NCBI RefSeq assembly: GCF_023703775.1
Contig: NZ_CP098515.1
Span: 62,001-126,000 of the forward strand
Length of the DNA: 64,000 nt
Reading direction: 5' to 3'
Source: Haloplanus sp. GDY1
Lineage (GTDB): Archaea; Halobacteriota; Halobacteria; Halobacteriales; Haloferacaceae
Under the pieces are notes generated by a model, which worked only from the letters and a program-made list of their open reading frames with translations, was not told the DNA's origin and made no database searches. The position numbers were made by a program, and so were the translations under genes. Positions within the stretch are counted from its first letter, which is position 1. The number at the start of each line of letters is the position of its first letter. This document shows positions 61,050-64,000 of this stretch, piece after piece.

Positions 61050-61072
61050 GCCTCGGGGTCAAGCCCCGAGGC
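61050..61072 (+). terminator. Perfect hairpin after the 60072 gene / IS right end
   Basis: GCCTCGGGG-TCAAG-CCCCGAGGC begins 3 bp after the stop. The loop TCAAG is the IS200/IS605-type end sequence. It is likely the right end of the broken tnpB on the minus strand and may now stop transcription from the left. Confidence 0.6.
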
Positions 61073-61081
61073 TTCCCGTTT

Positions 61082-62300
61082 CCACGACGCGCTTTGCAGA
61101 CACCGAAGTGGTGTCCGTAGGGAGCGAAGTCTCCACGGGCGTCTCTTCGGGCAACCCAGCCCTAATTCAGAAAAGCCGCGTTGCCACACGTTCATCGACG
61201 CATTCGCATCCCGATCGGCCTCGAACCCGCACGCCGGGAAGGAATGTTCCCGCACCCGGATTGGCTTCGCTGTCTCCACACCACACGACGCGCACTTTTT
61301 TGTGGTGCCCCTCGCTTCAACCTACTTGACGTGACAGCCGTACAGGTCGGCCTTGTATTCGAGCAAAGTGATGAACTGTCGCCACGCCGCATCCTGCTTG
61401 TTCCGAGCGTTAGGCGACTGCTCCAACATTCCCTTCACGTCCAAGTCTTCCACGAATACCGCGTCGTACTCGCGGACGAGCCACGTCGATAGTTTGTGCT
61501 TAGTCCAGCACTTTCCGACGGATGTGACGCTTGACCATAGCGACCTCTCGGCGTTGTTTCTCCCAGTTGTTCGACCCCTCTTGTTTCCGCGACAACTTCC
61601 GTTGCTCGCGCCGAAGACGCTCGTACTCGTCTTCGAAATCAAGCCAATCCACGGTCGTCCCGTTCGAGGTGTAAATGTAGTTCAGGATACCAATGTCAAC
61701 ACCGACGCTGTTGCTCGCATCCAGTGAGTCCACGTCGGGTTTCTCTGGGAGATCGGCGTCCTCGGTTTCGAGGCCGACGGAGACGAACCACTCGCCGGTC
61801 GTCCCCTTCTTGATTGTGACCCTTTGATGGACGCTGTATCTGTGATTTCGCGGTAGTCGCGGATTTTGATATCTCCCATTTTGGAGAGTCAGAATGTCGC
61901 GTGTCGGCTACTCGTGTTTTTGAGTTCGAAGCCGGACTGCGAGTACGTCATACTCTGGAACTCCCTCGGAGACCTCCACTTGAGCTTCCCGACCTTTCGA
62001 CCGTTCTGTTTCTGCTCGGAGAGTCGGTTAAGATTCTGGTAGAACCGTGTGACGGTTCGTTGCAGAGCCTTCGAGTTGACGTCCGAGACTAGGGGGAACT
62101 GGTTTTTCCAGCCGGGGAATCGGTAGTGATGTTTGTACGCCGAGCCGATGTCTTAAGCGTCAACGTATTCGTACCCGTAGAGGGTGAGTTGTACGCTTGA
62201 CGATGAATGTCGATATGGGATTCCAGTCGCGCCGCTACCGCTTGCGTCGGGTATGCGGGGTAGCGTTGACTCGTGTGGTTCGGCGAAGCTTGTTCGATCG
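61082..62300 (-). pseudogene. Broken IS1341-type tnpB
   Basis: Minus-strand fragments in different frames, from 5' to 3': NGRKVGKLKWRSPRE-like text near 61960, DSLDASNSVGVDIGILNYIY (first RuvC Asp, 61680-61730), EGSNNWEKQRREVAM, EYDAVFVEDLDVKGMLEQSP (RuvC Glu, near 61440) and VREHSFPACGFEADRDANAS (zinc finger and last Asp, near 61200). Several frameshifts. Its right end is the hairpin at 61050. Confidence 0.75.
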
Positions 62301-62334
62301 ACACGCCACGCGCTCGGGCCTTGTACTACAACGT

Positions 62335-63554
62335 ACTCAGCTTTGCACGTTAAGCGTCCGCAGTTGAGTACATGAAGAGGTGGTCGATCTCTTCCATGAG
62401 GTCATCGATGCCACGATCATCGTTGTCCCGAACCCATGAGAGAAGGTTGTAGACGGCCTCTTTCAGAGAGTGTTTGAGGTTCGCTCGAAGCGATGACGCC
62501 TTCGAGCGAACCGTCCCCAAAGCGCTCGGCTCAGGATCAAGAGGACGAGACTGTAGGCAGCCAAGCCGAGATCCTGCTTCGAGTCCTCGAAGAACGTCTC
62601 GATGTGCCACCGCATCCCGTAGGAGCGAATCACGTGCACAGTCGATGCCTCTATCTTGTTCGTGGCGAGATACTTGAGCGAAACCTCTTCGTCTTCGTCG
62701 GTCTCTTTCTCGGCGATAACCAGCTTCGCGTTTCCCAGCTGGGAGACAGGACGCTTCTTCGTCCAGATGTAGTAGGTGTCGTCATCGACATCACGCTCGT
62801 CCATGTCGATGCACTTTGCCACGCATCGACTCGGAGTTCTTCGCCGGCATACGTCACCTTGCAATTGCTCCGGAGCGGGGCGATCCAGTCCTTGTCGTAG
62901 GCTTTGATGTGTTCGGGAAGGCCAGAGTCGTGAGCGAACCACGAGTCGAAGAGGTAGATGTCCGCAGGCACACCTACCTCTTCTTCGAGTTCGGTGACGA
63001 TCTCGCGGGCGAGATCGTACTTGGTGTCGTGGTCTTGGTCGTTCTCGTCTTGCTGTTCGTAGAGGCGGAAGGTGAGCGGATAGGCTGTTTTGTCGTCAGC
63101 GTAGAGGGCGTAGATGAGGTCTTGACTCCATACAGTGTCGCCTTCAGCGTGATCGTAGAACTGGCCGACGCCGGGGACGAAGTCCCCGGCTTTCTCGGTG
63201 ATAGTGTCGTCGAGGATGATGTAGCCGTTCTTCGACCAGCGCGTTTCACCGTGTTTCTGAAGCTCTTCGAGGCGTTCGTGGTTGAACTGCTGTTCGTCCC
63301 AGTCGTACTCGGTGAGGAACTTGTTGAGGGCGCGTTTGCCGCTGGCTGGAAGAACTTCGCGTGCGGTATCCGTTACGATCTTGTTGCTGGCCGCAACAAG
63401 ACAGGTAGCGTAGGTTTTCGCGTGACGACGTTGGGCCGATGACAGCGAGTTGAACTCGTCGAACAGGCGCGTACACGACAAGAAATCCGCGATCGGCATC
63501 ATCCGTCTTTGCTACCGCCTACGTCACGCTCCCACTTCACGTGCAAAGCTGAGT
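62335..63554 (-). mobile_element. DDE insertion element, 1,220 bp, with target duplication
   Basis: ACTCAGCTTTGCACGT (62335-62350) and ACGTGCAAAGCTGAGT (63539-63554) are perfect 16-bp terminal inverted repeats. AACGT flanks it at 62330-62334 and 63555-63559. It has landed next to the broken tnpB. The single transposase gene inside is damaged. Confidence 0.88.
62350..63502 (-). pseudogene. Damaged DDE transposase (IS4/IS701-like)
   Basis: From ATG 63502 (or 63499) the frame is intact through GYIILDDTITEKAGDFVPGV (first Asp) and PADIYLFDSWFAHDSGLPEH (second Asp) to about 62820. It then shifts to another frame with YYIWTKKRPVSQLGNAKLVI and RSYGMRWHIETFFEDSKQDL (catalytic Glu). After that about 20 residues are missing (DLGLAAYSL) and the end (LRANLKHSLKEAVYNLLSWV) is in a third frame. 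The element can move only with a transposase supplied elsewhere. Confidence 0.85.
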
Positions 63555-63672
63555 AACGTAGATCACATTGCCAACAACTGCTATGAGCGTGGAAATCTGT
63601 ACGCGTACATGGGTATGTTTTTGTCGCAGGCGTAGTCCTAGCATACCATATGCAGGCGCTGGTGGTTCGCGT

Positions 63673-64000
63673 ATGGAGCTGATTGATGATAGTGGTCGTG
63701 TCTTTGGCCGGGTAAATGTCATTGACGCGCTCGTCGTGCTGATAATCATCGCAGTGGTCAGCGCCGGGATCGTGTTCGTCTTTACCGATGACTCAGCGGC
63801 TCCAGAGACAAAAACAACGTACGCAACACTTGATATGGGTGTCCAAGAGCCATATCTCGTTGAGGAGATCTCAGCGGGCGATACGTATGAGCCCAGTGAG
63901 ACTTCAACGTTGCGTGTAACTGATGTCCACCTCACCCCTCACGAGGATGGTACCCGCGTTTTTCTTCGTGTTGCAATCAAAGGCGAATTGAATGAACAAG
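63673..64000 (+). CDS. DUF4330-type membrane protein (3' partial)
   Basis: Starts MELIDDSGRVFGRVNVIDAL, then one membrane helix (VVLIIIAVVSAGIVFVFTDD) and an extracytoplasmic domain (YATLDMGVQEPYLVEEISAG, TLRVTDVHLTP). The N-terminus is characteristic of haloarchaeal DUF4330 proteins, which often sit in surface polysaccharide or glycosylation loci. The gene runs off the window, with 109 codons visible. Confidence 0.8.
   Translation, partial: MELIDDSGRVFGRVNVIDALVVLIIIAVVSAGIVFVFTDDSAAPETKTTYATLDMGVQEPYLVEEISAGDTYEPSETSTLRVTDVHLTPHEDGTRVFLRVAIKGELNEQ

Overview
The window comes from a halophilic archaeon (class Halobacteria). Evidence: mostly high GC, strongly acidic proteins, Tat-exported lipoproteins with a lipobox, two Orc1/Cdc6 initiators, an S-layer-type glycoprotein with a PGF-CTERM-like tail, an AglB/STT3-like glycosyltransferase and several haloarchaeal insertion sequences. 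The density of mobile elements, gene fragments, toxin-antitoxin-like pairs and plasmid-type replication genes points to a megaplasmid or large accessory region, not core chromosome. No rRNA, tRNA or CRISPR array was seen.

Layout. 1-8.0 kb: plasmid or conjugative-element type cargo: end of a membrane protein, a membrane AAA ATPase, a wHTH gene pair, two overlapping Tat lipoprotein genes, small unknowns and an RHH/PIN toxin-antitoxin pair. 8.3-13.9 kb: a 5'-truncated histidine kinase, an Mrr-type restriction endonuclease and a cassette of small plasmid genes. 14.0-26.0 kb: a chromosome-like metabolic and transport block: RND/MMPL exporter with its COG1361 partner and a divergent regulator, Rieske protein, superoxide dismutase, MFS exporter, SDR, TetR regulator and pirin. 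26.1-33.8 kb: a decayed plasmid backbone: broken ardC fused to an mrr fragment, a wHTH regulator, an HNH nuclease, and a replication module (orc1/cdc6 between two clusters of 20-bp origin repeats), then a DNA polymerase B fragment. 34.0-35.6 kb: an AT-richer, internally duplicated HTH/LAGLIDADG-like gene. 36.4-46.3 kb: a cell-surface block: S-layer glycoprotein, a secreted dockerin-like protein, IS debris with a MITE, an STT3-like oligosaccharyltransferase and UppP. 46.5-56.8 kb: a DUF234 ATPase, a complete IS200/IS605 element, a second orc1/cdc6 with its own unrelated iterons, an RHH+TnpB element, a wHTH and partner, and more IS remains. 57.0-64.0 kb: a tyrosine recombinase, an exported eight-bladed PQQ-like propeller with a CARDB/dockerin-like partner, two decayed insertion elements and the start of a DUF4330 protein.

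Two themes stand out. There are two independent Orc1/Cdc6 origins about 20 kb apart, with different repeat families, which suggests replicon fusion. The surface-layer block pairs an S-layer gene with glycosylation genes (STT3-like, UppP), so it may swap or modify the cell surface. Three long inverted repeats (GTTACCCCACA...TGTGGGGTAAC) around the first origin, four copies of a short hairpin element ahead of plasmid genes, and paired MITEs with clear target duplications are the most notable non-coding signals. All function calls rest on reading translated sequence and remembered families; no search was run.
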